DNA of 64,000 nucleotides from CAZRKC01 sp964600665 (GCA_964600665.1 CAZRKC010000004.1:62001-126000), one strand, 5' to 3'; counted from the first letter of the stretch, positions 50,558-59,299 are shown. A program made the numbers and translations. The notes: generated by a model from the sequence alone, not told the origin.

Positions 50558-52444
50558 TTGAGTAAAGTTGATTTAAAAAATTATCTTGAACAGGTATCTA
50601 AGCCGGCTCGTTATCTGGGAACCGAATGGAACAGTATCCATAAAGTATTTGATGGAAGCCAGGTGCGGGTTGCCCTGGCGTTTCCTGACGTATACGAAGT
50701 TGGGATGTCTCACTTGGGTACCCGGATACTCTATCACGATTTGAATCGGCATCATGATGTGATTGCGGAGCGGGTGTTTGCACCGTGGACGGATATGGAG
50801 GCACTCATGCGGGAGCGTGCAATTCCTTTATTTGCATTGGAGTCCATGGATGCCATCCGGGATTTTCATATCCTTGGTTTCAGTTTGCAATATGAGATGA
50901 GCTATACCAACATCCTGAACATGTTGGATTTAGCAGATATTCCGATTTACGCTTCGCAGCGGGATGAATCCCATCCATTTGTGATTGGTGGAGGGCCTTG
51001 TGCATTCAATCCGGAGCCTTTGGCACCTTTTTTTGACTTCTTTCTGATCGGTGACGGAGAGGATGTCCTGTACGAAATTGTTGGAGAATATCAAAAGTGG
51101 AAATCGGCTGGCGGAACTGAGCGAGAAGCATTTCTAAAGCACATTCAACCGATTCAGGGGGTGTATGTGCCATCATTTTACCAAGTCGAATACTTACCTG
51201 ACGGCAAAATACACCAAATCATACGGACTTTTCCCCAAGCGCCTGCCTCGGTTAAGAAAGCAGTGGCCAAGGATTTGGACGATGTGTTCTTTCCCACTTC
51301 TCCAATTGTCCCATTCATGGAGATCGTGCATGATCGGATGATGTTAGAAGTATTCAGGGGCTGCACACGAGGCTGTCGTTTTTGCCAGGCAGGAATGGTC
51401 TATCGGCCTGTACGGGAGCGCTCTCTGGAATTGTTGAAGGAACAGGCGAAGAGTTTGGTCCGAAGTACGGGTTACGAAGAAATATCCTTGACTTCTTTGA
51501 ACACGAGTGATTATTCATGCGTATCGGAATTGGTCTCTGCTTTGATTCACGACTATGGACCACATGGAGTCAGCCTCTCATTGCCTTCTTCTCGGGTCGA
51601 TTCGTTTTCCGTTGGACTTTTGGAAGAAATCCAGAAAGTGAGGCGGACGGGTTTGACGCTGGCACCTGAGGCAGGCTCTCAACGTTTGCGGGATGTGATC
51701 AACAAGAATGTGACAGAAGCTGATTATCTCAATGCCATTCGAAGCGCATTCACATCCGGATGGACGGGGGTAAAACTGTATTTTATGATTGGATTACCCA
51801 CTGAGACCGATGTGGATGTTGGCGGTATTGCTGACATGGCCTATCAAGCCGTGGAGATTTTCCGTGAAGTTAGAAAGGTTCTTGGGGTTAGTCGGAAACC
51901 GCTGAAGGTCACGATTAGCGTTGCGAATTTTGTACCGAAGCCACACACACCCTTTCAGTGGGAAGCACAGGATTCAGCAGAGGAACTCAAACGTAAACAC
52001 ACATATCTGAGAGAGCGGATTCGAAACCGCAGCATCCAGTTAAACTGGCATGATGCCGATGTGAGTTTGATGGAAGCTGCTTTTGCCCGCGGTGACCGAA
52101 GATTGGCTGAGGTATTGTATTCAGCGTGGGGGAAAGGGTGCCGTTTTGACAGTTGGAGTGAGTTGTATCACCATGATCGCTGGTTGGCGGCGTTTGAAGA
52201 CTGTGGATTGTCTCCCTCATTTTATGCCCATCGAAAACGAGATCACGATGAAACATTGCCATGGGATCACATCGATAGTGGAGTGAGCAAATCCTTTCTT
52301 TGGGAAGAACGGGAACGAGCTTATCACTATGCGACAACCGTGGATTGCCGGTATGATGGATGTCAATCTTGCGGTGTGTGTCCGGCACTGGATGCAACCA
52401 TTGTCACTAAAGGGCAATCGGTGGGGGGTGCCACCCATGGCTAA
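50558..52444 (+). CDS. B12-binding-like radical SAM protein, TIGR03960 family
   Basis: Predicted 628 residues from TTG 50558, ten bases after AAGGAG; a GTG at 50546 overlaps that site. An N-terminal cobalamin-binding-like domain (VGMSHLGTRILYHDLN, GGGPCAFNPEP) precedes a radical SAM core whose cluster motif is CTRGCRFCQAG near residue 270. The C-terminal part has a cysteine-rich end (CRYDGCQSCGVCP). The TIGR03960/TIGR03936 pair is found in Firmicutes and other bacteria, often as a fusion, and lies next to RNase G and ribosomal protein genes. An RNA- or protein-modifying role is likely but not shown here. Confidence 0.9.
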   Translation: MSKVDLKNYLEQVSKPARYLGTEWNSIHKVFDGSQVRVALAFPDVYEVGMSHLGTRILYHDLNRHHDVIAERVFAPWTDMEALMRERAIPLFALESMDAIRDFHILGFSLQYEMSYTNILNMLDLADIPIYASQRDESHPFVIGGGPCAFNPEPLAPFFDFFLIGDGEDVLYEIVGEYQKWKSAGGTEREAFLKHIQPIQGVYVPSFYQVEYLPDGKIHQIIRTFPQAPASVKKAVAKDLDDVFFPTSPIVPFMEIVHDRMMLEVFRGCTRGCRFCQAGMVYRPVRERSLELLKEQAKSLVRSTGYEEISLTSLNTSDYSCVSELVSALIHDYGPHGVSLSLPSSRVDSFSVGLLEEIQKVRRTGLTLAPEAGSQRLRDVINKNVTEADYLNAIRSAFTSGWTGVKLYFMIGLPTETDVDVGGIADMAYQAVEIFREVRKVLGVSRKPLKVTISVANFVPKPHTPFQWEAQDSAEELKRKHTYLRERIRNRSIQLNWHDADVSLMEAAFARGDRRLAEVLYSAWGKGCRFDSWSELYHHDRWLAAFEDCGLSPSFYAHRKRDHDETLPWDHIDSGVSKSFLWEERERAYHYATTVDCRYDGCQSCGVCPALDATIVTKGQSVGGATHG

Positions 52445-53162
52445 ATACCGGATTGGATTCACCAAAGAAACTGCCGTACAGTATATATCGCATCTGGATT
52501 TGCTGAAACTTTTCCAAAGAGCAATCCGCCGAGCTGCATTACCCATTGCATATTCTGAAGGGTTCAACCCTCACCCCAAGATGTCATTTGCCTCCGCTTT
52601 AAAGCTGGGGGTGACCAGCGAGGATGAAATGCTGGATTTGGAACTGACATGTGAGATAGATCCGTTGCAGTTGGTAGATCAGCTTCAGGAAGAAATGCCT
52701 GTGGGGATCCGAATTAAACGAGCTGAAATGATCCCAGATCTTGCCCCTTCTGGAATGGCAGTGGTGAACGCTGCCGAATATATGATCACCTTCTGCGATG
52801 CATCCTGTAATTTAAAGCATATTTGGGACTCCCTGTGGGAGCGGAGTGAAATTTTGGTTTTAAGGAACACAAAGCATGGTGACCGATGGGTTAACATTCG
52901 GCCTTTGGTATTTTCAGGTGCAATTGAATCCCATGATCAGCACACTGTGCTTCGATTAGTGGTGCATATGGGTGCAGATGGAACAGGGCGCCCTGAAGAA
53001 CTGGTAGAGATCTTAAAACAGGAAGGATTCCAATGCAGCGAGACCGAAACAAATATTCACCGGACACGATTACTGCACATTGGGGAAGATGGCGTGATCC
53101 GGACGCCATGGGAGATAACATCTAAAGAAATGCTGCGGTTTTTTTCCAGCGATGGAGTGTGA
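52437..53162 (+). CDS. TIGR03936 family (DUF2344) protein, partner of the radical SAM protein
   Basis: Predicted 241 residues. ATG 52437 overlaps the end of the radical SAM gene by eight bases, and GGGGGGTG lies before it. YRIGFTKETAVQYISHLDLLKLFQRAIRRA is a long conserved start (core: YISHLDLLKLFQRA), followed by YSEGFNPHPKMSFA. In many genomes this domain is fused to the C-terminus of TIGR03960; here they are separate but coupled. Its function is unknown; the proteins probably form one complex. Confidence 0.9.
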   Translation: MAKYRIGFTKETAVQYISHLDLLKLFQRAIRRAALPIAYSEGFNPHPKMSFASALKLGVTSEDEMLDLELTCEIDPLQLVDQLQEEMPVGIRIKRAEMIPDLAPSGMAVVNAAEYMITFCDASCNLKHIWDSLWERSEILVLRNTKHGDRWVNIRPLVFSGAIESHDQHTVLRLVVHMGADGTGRPEELVEILKQEGFQCSETETNIHRTRLLHIGEDGVIRTPWEITSKEMLRFFSSDGV

Positions 53163-53168
53163 TATGAA

Positions 53169-54884
53169 ATGAGCAAAGAAGTCCTGATTCACATTGAAAG
53201 GGATGAAATTCGAGCTGCTGTTTTAGAAGATGATCAGGTGGTCGAGCTTTATATGGAACGACCGGTACAACAGCGGTTGGCCGGTAGCATCTACAAAGGG
53301 CGGGTTGAGAATGTCCTGCCTGGCATGCAAGCGGCTTTTGTTAATATCGGTTTGGAGAAGAATGCTTTCTTATATATCAGCGATGCATTAACTGCAAGGG
53401 GTAACGGGGAAGATGATGAAATCGTTGAAAGTATGAAAGATATTTCTATCAAAGATTTGTTACATCAAGGGCAACCGCTGCTAGTTCAAATCAGCAAGGA
53501 GCCAATCGGAACGAAAGGTGCTCGCGTCACGACCCATGTCACGTTGCCTGGTAGATATTTAGTCCTGATGCCGACCGTTGAATATGTGGGCGTATCGCGA
53601 CGGATTGATAACGAAAAGGAGCGAGAACGTTTAAAATCCATTGCTGCAAAAGCACGTCCTTCTGGTATGGGGTTAATTGTCCGCACGGTTGCAGAGGGAA
53701 AAGATGAGGAAGAACTGATCAATGATGCCAGATATCTGACAAAGCTGTGGAAAAAGATTCTCTCGAAAGAAAAAGCGGCGAATCCACCGGTGCTTATTCA
53801 TAAAGACTTAGGGTTAGTGGAGCGGATTATCCGCGACGTGTTTTCAGCTGAAGTGGACCGGCTGATCATTGACTCTCGCAGTGAGTATACGCGAATCCTG
53901 GAGCTGGTGGACATTATTTCTCCCGAATTAAAAGACCGGGTGGAGCTTTTCCCTTTCAAGGACGGGTCAGTCTTCGATGCTTATGAAATCGAAACAGAGA
54001 TTGAAAAAGCATCTCGACGAAAGGTCTGGCTTAAGTGTGGAGGCTATGTTGTAGTTGATCGGACGGAAGCCTTGACGGTGATCGATGTGAATACAGGAAA
54101 ATTCGTCGGAACCACGGATCTTGCCACCACCGTTCTCAAGACCAATCTGGAAGCAGCAAAGGAAATCGCCCGGCAAATTCGTTTACGAAATATCGGAGGC
54201 ATTATCATCATCGACTTCATTGATATGGAACATCCTGAACATCGGGAACAAATTCTTTCAGCTTTAGAAGACGCCTTGCGACGAGACCGCACGAAAGCAA
54301 ATGTCCTGGGAATCACCCAACTAGGTTTGGTCGAAATTACCCGCAAAAAAACCTCACAAGGACTTGATGATATTCTTTTCAGACCTTGTCCAACCTGTGA
54401 TGGGCGAGGCAGAGTGCTGTCGGAAGAGTGCATGAGTCAAAAGGTAGAGCGCGAGGTGCGTAAGCTTTTGCAGCATACAACCATCGAAGCGATTTTGATC
54501 GAGGTGCACCCGAGTGTCGCAGGGTTATTGATCGGCGTGGGGGGTAATAATTTAAAAGAGTTAGAGCGGGAAACAGGGAAGCACATCTTTATCAAAGGGT
54601 CCTACAATGTGGGTCCGGATGAGATAAAAGTGTGTGTTGCAGGCAGTAAAGAGGAAGTTGAAGAGAGGGCACTACCCGTCAGGGTTGGGCAAATTATTAC
54701 CATCAATGTAGATGAACCCCATACAGCCAATCCCTGGAACGGCATCGGCCGGATGGAGGGGTATGTGATCGATGTGGATGGCGGCGGTGAATTGGTTGGT
54801 GAACAGGTGAAAGTTGAGATCACGAAAGTGTTTAGGACTTACGCAAAAGCCCGTCTTTGCAGCCCCAATCTTGACATGAGTTAG
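53169..54884 (+). CDS. rng: Ribonuclease G/E family endoribonuclease
   Basis: Predicted 571 residues. An N-terminal S1 domain (residues 35-120, GSIYKGRVENVLPGMQAAFVNIG shown as GRVENVLPGMQAAFV), the RNase H-like and DNase I-like parts with VIDVNTGKFVG and the DFIDM catalytic acid motif, and the zinc-link CPTCDGRGRV are all present. The C-terminal part extends beyond E. coli RNase G by a TRAM-like domain (residues 500-565). It cleaves single-stranded RNA and matures 16S rRNA. Its position before rplU is conserved in Clostridia. Its 3' end carries the -35 box of the L21 promoter. Confidence 0.93.
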   Translation: MSKEVLIHIERDEIRAAVLEDDQVVELYMERPVQQRLAGSIYKGRVENVLPGMQAAFVNIGLEKNAFLYISDALTARGNGEDDEIVESMKDISIKDLLHQGQPLLVQISKEPIGTKGARVTTHVTLPGRYLVLMPTVEYVGVSRRIDNEKERERLKSIAAKARPSGMGLIVRTVAEGKDEEELINDARYLTKLWKKILSKEKAANPPVLIHKDLGLVERIIRDVFSAEVDRLIIDSRSEYTRILELVDIISPELKDRVELFPFKDGSVFDAYEIETEIEKASRRKVWLKCGGYVVVDRTEALTVIDVNTGKFVGTTDLATTVLKTNLEAAKEIARQIRLRNIGGIIIIDFIDMEHPEHREQILSALEDALRRDRTKANVLGITQLGLVEITRKKTSQGLDDILFRPCPTCDGRGRVLSEECMSQKVEREVRKLLQHTTIEAILIEVHPSVAGLLIGVGGNNLKELERETGKHIFIKGSYNVGPDEIKVCVAGSKEEVEERALPVRVGQIITINVDEPHTANPWNGIGRMEGYVIDVDGGGELVGEQVKVEITKVFRTYAKARLCSPNLDMS

Positions 54885-54899
54885 TTGCTGTGTTAAAAT
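54871..54899 (+). promoter_or_regulatory. SigA-type promoter for rplU-prp-rpmA
   Basis: TTGACA (54871-54876) inside the last codons of rng, 17-base spacer, TAAAAT (54894-54899). Confidence 0.8.
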
Positions 54900-54904
54900 T
54901 AATC

Positions 54905-54996
54905 TCTGTGGACGGCTTTGTTGTCCCAACCGCACGGTGCAGGTTTAAAATATCGAATCGGTATTGCCTGCAGTGGCGAGTCGAAATTAGGAGGTG
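54905..54996 (+). promoter_or_regulatory. Ribosomal protein L21 leader
   Basis: CCGCACGGTGCAGGTTTAAA and CCTGCAGTGGCGAGTCG, ending in AGGAGGTG, match the L21 leader element found before rplU in low-GC Gram-positives (RF00559 type). GCAGG and CCTGC pair to close the hairpin. It is thought to mediate feedback by L21 on its own operon. Confidence 0.85.
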
Positions 54997-55002
54997 CGTA
55001 TT

Positions 55003-55314
55003 TTGTACGCAATCATTGAAACAGGCGGAAAACAGTACAAAGTGCAAGAAGGCGATCGCCTGCAGGTAGAGAAACTGCCTGTGGAAGCCGGAGACACGGT
55101 TGTCATTGAAAAAGTACTGTTAGTGAACAGGGATGGAGACATGGCGATCGGTAATCCGTTGGTGGAAGGTGCGAAAGTCACGGCAACAGTGACAGAGCAC
55201 GGTAAAGGGAAGAAAATCATCATCTATAAATACAAAGCCAAAGCGAATTATCGACTTAAAAAGGGTCATCGCCAGCCATATACGGAGCTTCAGATCGAAA
55301 AAATCGAAGCGTAA
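55003..55314 (+). CDS. rplU: 50S ribosomal protein L21
   Basis: Predicted 103 residues, exactly the family length when started at TTG 55003, which gives the normal (M)YAIIETGGKQYKV N-terminus and lies six bases after AGGAGGTG. A GTG at 54994 is in frame but inside that site. GDTVVIEKVLL, VTATVTEHGKGKKI and YKAKANYRLKKGHRQPYT are typical. It is preceded by its autoregulatory leader. Confidence 0.96.
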   Translation: MYAIIETGGKQYKVQEGDRLQVEKLPVEAGDTVVIEKVLLVNRDGDMAIGNPLVEGAKVTATVTEHGKGKKIIIYKYKAKANYRLKKGHRQPYTELQIEKIEA

Positions 55315-55330
55315 GGTTGTTGATGGATAG

Positions 55331-55774
55331 ATGATACGAGTCTGGATTAGACGAAACGCGAGTGGTACGATTTCGGGATATGAAGTCAAAGGCCACGGAG
55401 GTACCGGCAAATACGGGGAGGATATCCTCTGTGCAGCGGTATCGGCGCTGGCTCAGACAGCTCCTCTCGCAATTTCCCGGATTGTCGGGGAGTGTCTGGA
55501 TTTTGTGCATGAACCGGGCTGGTTGAAGATTGATTTTCGGGACAATCTGACGGTTCCCGACCGTCAGAAAGTGGATTTGATCTGTGAAGCAATGTTCGTA
55601 GGTTTACAGGAGATTGCCAAAGACTACCCAAACCATATGGTAATTTATCGAAATTCAGGAGGTGTAATCCATGTTCAAAATGGATTTGCAGTTATTCGCT
55701 CACAAAAAAGGCGTCGGCAGTTCTCGAAACGGTCGAGACAGCATTGGCCGTCGTTTAGGAGTAAAAAGTCATGA
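55331..55774 (+). CDS. prp: Ribosomal-processing cysteine protease Prp, with C-terminal extension overlapping rpmA
   Basis: Predicted 147 residues. KGHGGTGKYGEDILCAAVSAL contains the catalytic histidine (22) and cysteine (34) of Prp (YsxB). Prp removes the short N-terminal extension of L27, and the L27 gene directly downstream has exactly such an extension. The normal protein is about 110 residues and ends near IAKDYP; here the frame continues another 37 residues or so, running 104 bases into rpmA. The extra tail is very basic (KRRRQFSKRSRQHW) and looks like rpmA read in another frame. Either the stop has been lost or the overlap is real. No ribosome site is obvious at the start beyond GATGGATAG. 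Confidence 0.9.
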   Translation: MIRVWIRRNASGTISGYEVKGHGGTGKYGEDILCAAVSALAQTAPLAISRIVGECLDFVHEPGWLKIDFRDNLTVPDRQKVDLICEAMFVGLQEIAKDYPNHMVIYRNSGGVIHVQNGFAVIRSQKRRRQFSKRSRQHWPSFRSKKS

Positions 55775-55967
55775 CGGCCAATTGGTGACCGCAGGGAGTA
55801 TCCTGGTTCGGCAGCGCGGAACCCGCATCCATCCCGGTCATAACGTGGGAATTGGTAGCGATGATACCCTTTTTGCAAAAATCGACGGGTATGTCAGTTA
55901 TGCCCGTAAAGGTAGAGATAAGAAATATGCCCATGTGCGCCCTGCTGAGACAGAGGCGGTTGTCTAG
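55671..55967 (+). CDS. rpmA: 50S ribosomal protein L27 with cleavable N-terminal extension
   Basis: Predicted 98 residues. MFKMDLQLF-AHKKGVGSS shows the nine-residue extension of Firmicutes L27 with the Prp cleavage point between F9 and A10; the mature N-terminus reaches the peptidyl-transferase centre. GRDSIGRRLGVK and VRQRGTRIHPG follow. CAGGAGGTG supports the start. It overlaps the extended end of prp by 104 bases in a different frame. Confidence 0.97.
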   Translation: MFKMDLQLFAHKKGVGSSRNGRDSIGRRLGVKSHDGQLVTAGSILVRQRGTRIHPGHNVGIGSDDTLFAKIDGYVSYARKGRDKKYAHVRPAETEAVV

Positions 55968-55988
55968 AGAAACGGCCTGACAATTTTG

Positions 55989-56024
55989 ACCGGCGCTTTT
56001 ACATGAAGCGTCGGTTTGTTTTTG
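55989..56024 (+). terminator. Intrinsic terminator after rpmA
   Basis: ACCGGCGCTT, 7-base loop, AAGCGTCGGT (one G-U) followed by TTGTTTTTG. Confidence 0.85.
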
Positions 56025-56108
56025 TTTTCATGAATTTTCATTCTTTGCAGGTTATAGACAAAAACATGTGGAATCTCAATCCTGTAGAGAATGAGCTGAG
56101 AGGCTGGA

Positions 56109-56936
56109 ATGCACGTGAAAGAGATCATAACCAACCCCATGGCGTGGATGCGGTCACAAAGGTGTTATCTATACGCGGGAATCATTTTCGTGATGATCTG
56201 CCTTGTTTGGGAACAGTGGCAATGTGTACTGTTTTTGATCGTATTTACGGCAGCAATGGGGATCATGTTGCGCAAATGTCATGCTGGTGAAAGTGATATT
56301 ACCGGATACCGTGAAGCATTTGCGGTGTTGTTCAGACTGGAATTAGAGGATATGGCCGAAACCTTGAAGGCACAACGGCATAACTTTGTGAACCACCTGC
56401 AAGTTATCTACGGTCTTTACCAAACGGGAAAAGTTGAGCGGTTGGAAGAGTATATTAAAGAAGCCAGCAAGGAATTGGCTCTGCCACCTGAAATCAATCG
56501 AATGGCTCCCGAAGAATTCCGACATCTTATGCAAATGGTCGCATTCATGGCAAAAGGACAGGCCTTGCAGCTGGATATTCATGTAACGGAGCGTTGGACT
56601 GGTGTGGTCAGGGAGCCAGCATTTGTAGCTTTTGCGCTTCGTTTACTGATCCAAAACATTTTGGACGCCATGAACAATGTGGGAGGGGAATCACGGCATT
56701 TGTTTATCCAGGCGGATCGACATCAAAATATCGCCGAAATCGTGATTGAGGCCCATGGTATCGGCAGGGAAGATCGTGAGTTTATCTATTCGGTGCCGGA
56801 GCCGGTTGCACCACTGTTTGGGCTGACCATGCCGATGACCATTTCTGATTTAATTAAGTATGCCTTTCAAGGTGAGATCACACTGGAGACAGCAGATGAA
56901 CAATCGATGCGAATTCGGATCGAAGTGAATGATTGA
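56109..56936 (+). CDS. Spo0B-like sensor kinase/phosphotransferase domain protein
   Basis: Predicted 275 residues. Two membrane helices (about residues 18-55) are followed by a helical hairpin with RHNFVNHLQVIYGLYQTGKVERLEEYI, whose core HNFVNHLQVI holds the phospho-accepting histidine of the SpoOB_a/DHp-like family. The C-terminal half is a degenerate ATPase-like domain: the N-box region reads LLIQNILDAMNN, but clear G1 and G2 boxes are missing. In Bacillus subtilis spo0B lies between rpmA and obg, and the same position here supports a relationship, although classical Spo0B is soluble. It may pass phosphate in a sporulation or stress pathway, or be a sensor. Its ribosome site is poor. Confidence 0.78.
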   Translation: MHVKEIITNPMAWMRSQRCYLYAGIIFVMICLVWEQWQCVLFLIVFTAAMGIMLRKCHAGESDITGYREAFAVLFRLELEDMAETLKAQRHNFVNHLQVIYGLYQTGKVERLEEYIKEASKELALPPEINRMAPEEFRHLMQMVAFMAKGQALQLDIHVTERWTGVVREPAFVAFALRLLIQNILDAMNNVGGESRHLFIQADRHQNIAEIVIEAHGIGREDREFIYSVPEPVAPLFGLTMPMTISDLIKYAFQGEITLETADEQSMRIRIEVND

Positions 56937-56975
56937 TAATTGGAAGGCAAAGCGCATTAGAAAAGGATGATTGCA

Positions 56976-58274
56976 ATGTTTATTGATAAGGCAAAGATTT
57001 ATGTAAAAGGTGGCGATGGTGGCAACGGGATAGTTGCCTTCCGTCGTGAAAAGTATATCCCTGAAGGTGGACCTAGTGGTGGTGACGGCGGGAAAGGCGG
57101 TCATGTCGTCTTTTATGTGGATGAAGGATTACGAACACTGATGGATTTTCGGTATAACAAGCATTTTAAGGCTAAACGCGGAGAACATGGGTCAGGTAAA
57201 AACATGCATGGAAAATCTGCCGATGATGTGCGCGTGGCAGTTCCAGCCGGAACTGTGATTATCGATGATGATAGTGGAAAAGTATTGGCGGATCTGACAG
57301 AAGCAGGACATGAATATATTGTAGCAAGAGGTGGTCGGGGTGGCCGAGGTAATGCGCGTTTTGCCAGTGCCACCAATCAAACTCCACGGATGGCTGAAAA
57401 TGGCGAGCCGGGAGAAGAGCGCTGGATGCGGTTAGAGTTGAAATTGCTTGCGGACGTTGGTCTTGTGGGATTACCCAATGCAGGGAAGTCGACTTTATTA
57501 GCAGCTGTTTCGCAAGCAAAACCTAAAATTGCAGATTATCCTTTCACGACATTGGTTCCACACTTAGGTGTGGTATATGTGGATGAAGGCAAGAGTTTTG
57601 TGCTGGCAGATATCCCCGGCTTGATTGAGGGAGCGAGTAGCGGTGCGGGATTGGGACACGAGTTTCTCCGACATATTGAACGGACCCGTCTTTTGATCCA
57701 TGTATTGGATGTAGCACCCCTTGATGGTCACGACCCTATGGATGATTATGCAACGATTGAACTGGAGCTTGCGTCTTATACGGAGGATCTTTCAACACGA
57801 CCGAGAATCGTGGCGCTCAATAAGGTGGATTTAGCGGAAGCACTTGATCATCTACCCAATGTCCTTGATGCTTTGGAGCAGAGGAAGATCGAAGTATTCC
57901 AGATATCGGCGGCAACGCAGCAGGGTGTGCGAGAATTGATGCAACGTGTGGCAGCTATACTGGATGCGATGCCAAAACAACCACTTCATGTTGCTGCCAC
58001 AGGTTCTGCAGAACGTGTGTATACAGCAAGGCCCGGATCTTTCGACATTACATTAGACGATGATGTTTATGTTGTCAAAGGAGCAGATATTGAACGTCTG
58101 ATCTCAATGACCAATTTCGACAATGATGAAGCGGTGCAAAGAGTACAGTTGATCATGAAACGAATTGGCCTTGAAGAGGCCTTGGCAAAAGCAGGTTTGA
58201 AAAATGGTGATACGGTGCGGATTCGCGATGTAGAATTTGATTATTATATTCCAGGGGCAGAAGATGATCAATAA
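56976..58274 (+). CDS. obg: GTPase ObgE/CgtA
   Basis: Predicted 432 residues. The glycine-rich Obg domain (KGGDGGNGIVAFRREKY, GGPSGGDGGKGGHV), the GTPase domain with GLPNAGKSTLL, DYPFTTLVP, DIPGLIEGAS and NKVD, and the C-terminal OCT domain (residues 350-432) make up a full Firmicutes Obg. It takes part in 50S assembly and stress signalling. ATG 56976 is preceded by AAAAGGATG at good spacing; an ATG nine bases earlier sits in the site. Confidence 0.97.
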   Translation: MFIDKAKIYVKGGDGGNGIVAFRREKYIPEGGPSGGDGGKGGHVVFYVDEGLRTLMDFRYNKHFKAKRGEHGSGKNMHGKSADDVRVAVPAGTVIIDDDSGKVLADLTEAGHEYIVARGGRGGRGNARFASATNQTPRMAENGEPGEERWMRLELKLLADVGLVGLPNAGKSTLLAAVSQAKPKIADYPFTTLVPHLGVVYVDEGKSFVLADIPGLIEGASSGAGLGHEFLRHIERTRLLIHVLDVAPLDGHDPMDDYATIELELASYTEDLSTRPRIVALNKVDLAEALDHLPNVLDALEQRKIEVFQISAATQQGVRELMQRVAAILDAMPKQPLHVAATGSAERVYTARPGSFDITLDDDVYVVKGADIERLISMTNFDNDEAVQRVQLIMKRIGLEEALAKAGLKNGDTVRIRDVEFDYYIPGAEDDQ

Positions 58275-58285
58275 ATGTAAATCAT

Positions 58286-58314
58286 TGTAATGGTTATATT
58301 TGTGTGGTACAATC
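58286..58314 (+). promoter_or_regulatory. Possible promoter for the small cysteine-rich protein
   Basis: TTGTAA (58286-58291), 17-base spacer, TACAAT (58309-58314), 46 bases before the GTG start. Confidence 0.5.
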
Positions 58315-58359
58315 AAGTAAGTGAGACGATATTCAATTTCATGTGCAGGAGGGTCGATC

Positions 58360-58542
58360 GTGGAAGGCCAGTGTTTTCAATGTGGGAATTGCAAAATGAA
58401 TGAACCAACATACTATTGCCCTGCCAAGGATAAAATCCTGGTGAATGAGTTATACCGGCCAGCTCCTAAGAATAAACGGGCTGGATGGAAAGAAGGGGCC
58501 CCCGGATACGAGAATCATCGCAGGGAAATCCGGAAAGAATAG
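58360..58542 (+). CDS. Small cysteine-rich protein of unknown function
   Basis: Predicted 60 residues from GTG 58360, with GCAGGAGGG six bases upstream. CFQCGNCKMNEPTYYC forms C-x2-C-x2-C-x8-C, which could bind a zinc ion or an iron-sulfur cluster. The rest is short, basic and hydrophilic, ending in EIRKE. It has its own promoter and terminator, which argues that it is a real gene in spite of its size. I do not recognise a named family. It sits between obg and nadD. Confidence 0.7.
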   Translation: MEGQCFQCGNCKMNEPTYYCPAKDKILVNELYRPAPKNKRAGWKEGAPGYENHRREIRKE

Positions 58543-58555
58543 TGATTTCGCTAAT

Positions 58556-58582
58556 AAGGCGTGCACAGACGCCTTGTTTTTG
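58556..58582 (+). terminator. Intrinsic terminator after the small cysteine-rich gene
   Basis: AAGGCGT, 6-base loop, ACGCCTT followed by GTTTTTG. Confidence 0.85.
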
Positions 58583-58666
58583 TCTTCTCAGTCATCAATG
58601 AAGGGATTCAGCTATAACCGTTGAATATATGTCTTTTATAGATTGAATTTCCTTGGAGGAGATGGA

Positions 58667-59299
58667 ATGAGGCAAGGCGAAGCCGTCGGAATCATGGGGG
58701 GTACCTTTGACCCGATCCATTATGGGCATTTAGTGATTGCTGAGGGCGCACGTGTGGAATATGATCTTTCAGAGGTCATTTATATCCCCAGTGGCATGCC
58801 ACCCCACAAGCGTGATCAAACTATTTCGAATGCAGAGGATCGTTATCGGATGACCATGCTTGCCACACAGGATAACCCTCATTTTTCGGTCTCAAGGGTT
58901 GAGATCGATAGACCGGGGCCTTCTTTTGCTGTGGACACCATCCGAACTATGAAAGAGATGTATGGACCTGATGTGGATTTGTACTTTATCACAGGTGCTG
59001 ATGCGATTTTACAGATATTATCGTGGAAAGATGTGGGATCATTGATTTCCATGTGCCACTTTGTTGCCGCAACGCGACCGGGGTACTCATTAACTTGGTT
59101 GAGAGAAATCATCGCACGTATCCGCGAGCGGCACCAGTCAGATTTTTCGGTGCAGTATATGGAGGTCCCGGGGTTGATGATATCCTCTACAGATATTCGT
59201 CAACGGGTTCGATCTGGGTTACCCATTCGTTACTTACTACCTGAAATAGTCGAATCATACATTAGGACACATCGACTATATTTACCGGCAGCATTGTGA
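58667..59299 (+). CDS. nadD: Nicotinate-nucleotide adenylyltransferase
   Basis: Predicted 210 residues. GGTFDPIHYGHL has the HxGH nucleotidyl-transfer motif, PSGMPPHK and ISSTDIRQRV (ISSTxIR motif) bind ATP phosphates. It adenylates nicotinate mononucleotide in NAD synthesis. ATG 58667 is preceded by TTGGAGGA; upstream in-frame codons have no support. The nadD-yqeK-LCP-rsfS order is conserved in Firmicutes, here interrupted by an RRM gene. Confidence 0.96.
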   Translation: MRQGEAVGIMGGTFDPIHYGHLVIAEGARVEYDLSEVIYIPSGMPPHKRDQTISNAEDRYRMTMLATQDNPHFSVSRVEIDRPGPSFAVDTIRTMKEMYGPDVDLYFITGADAILQILSWKDVGSLISMCHFVAATRPGYSLTWLREIIARIRERHQSDFSVQYMEVPGLMISSTDIRQRVRSGLPIRYLLPEIVESYIRTHRLYLPAAL

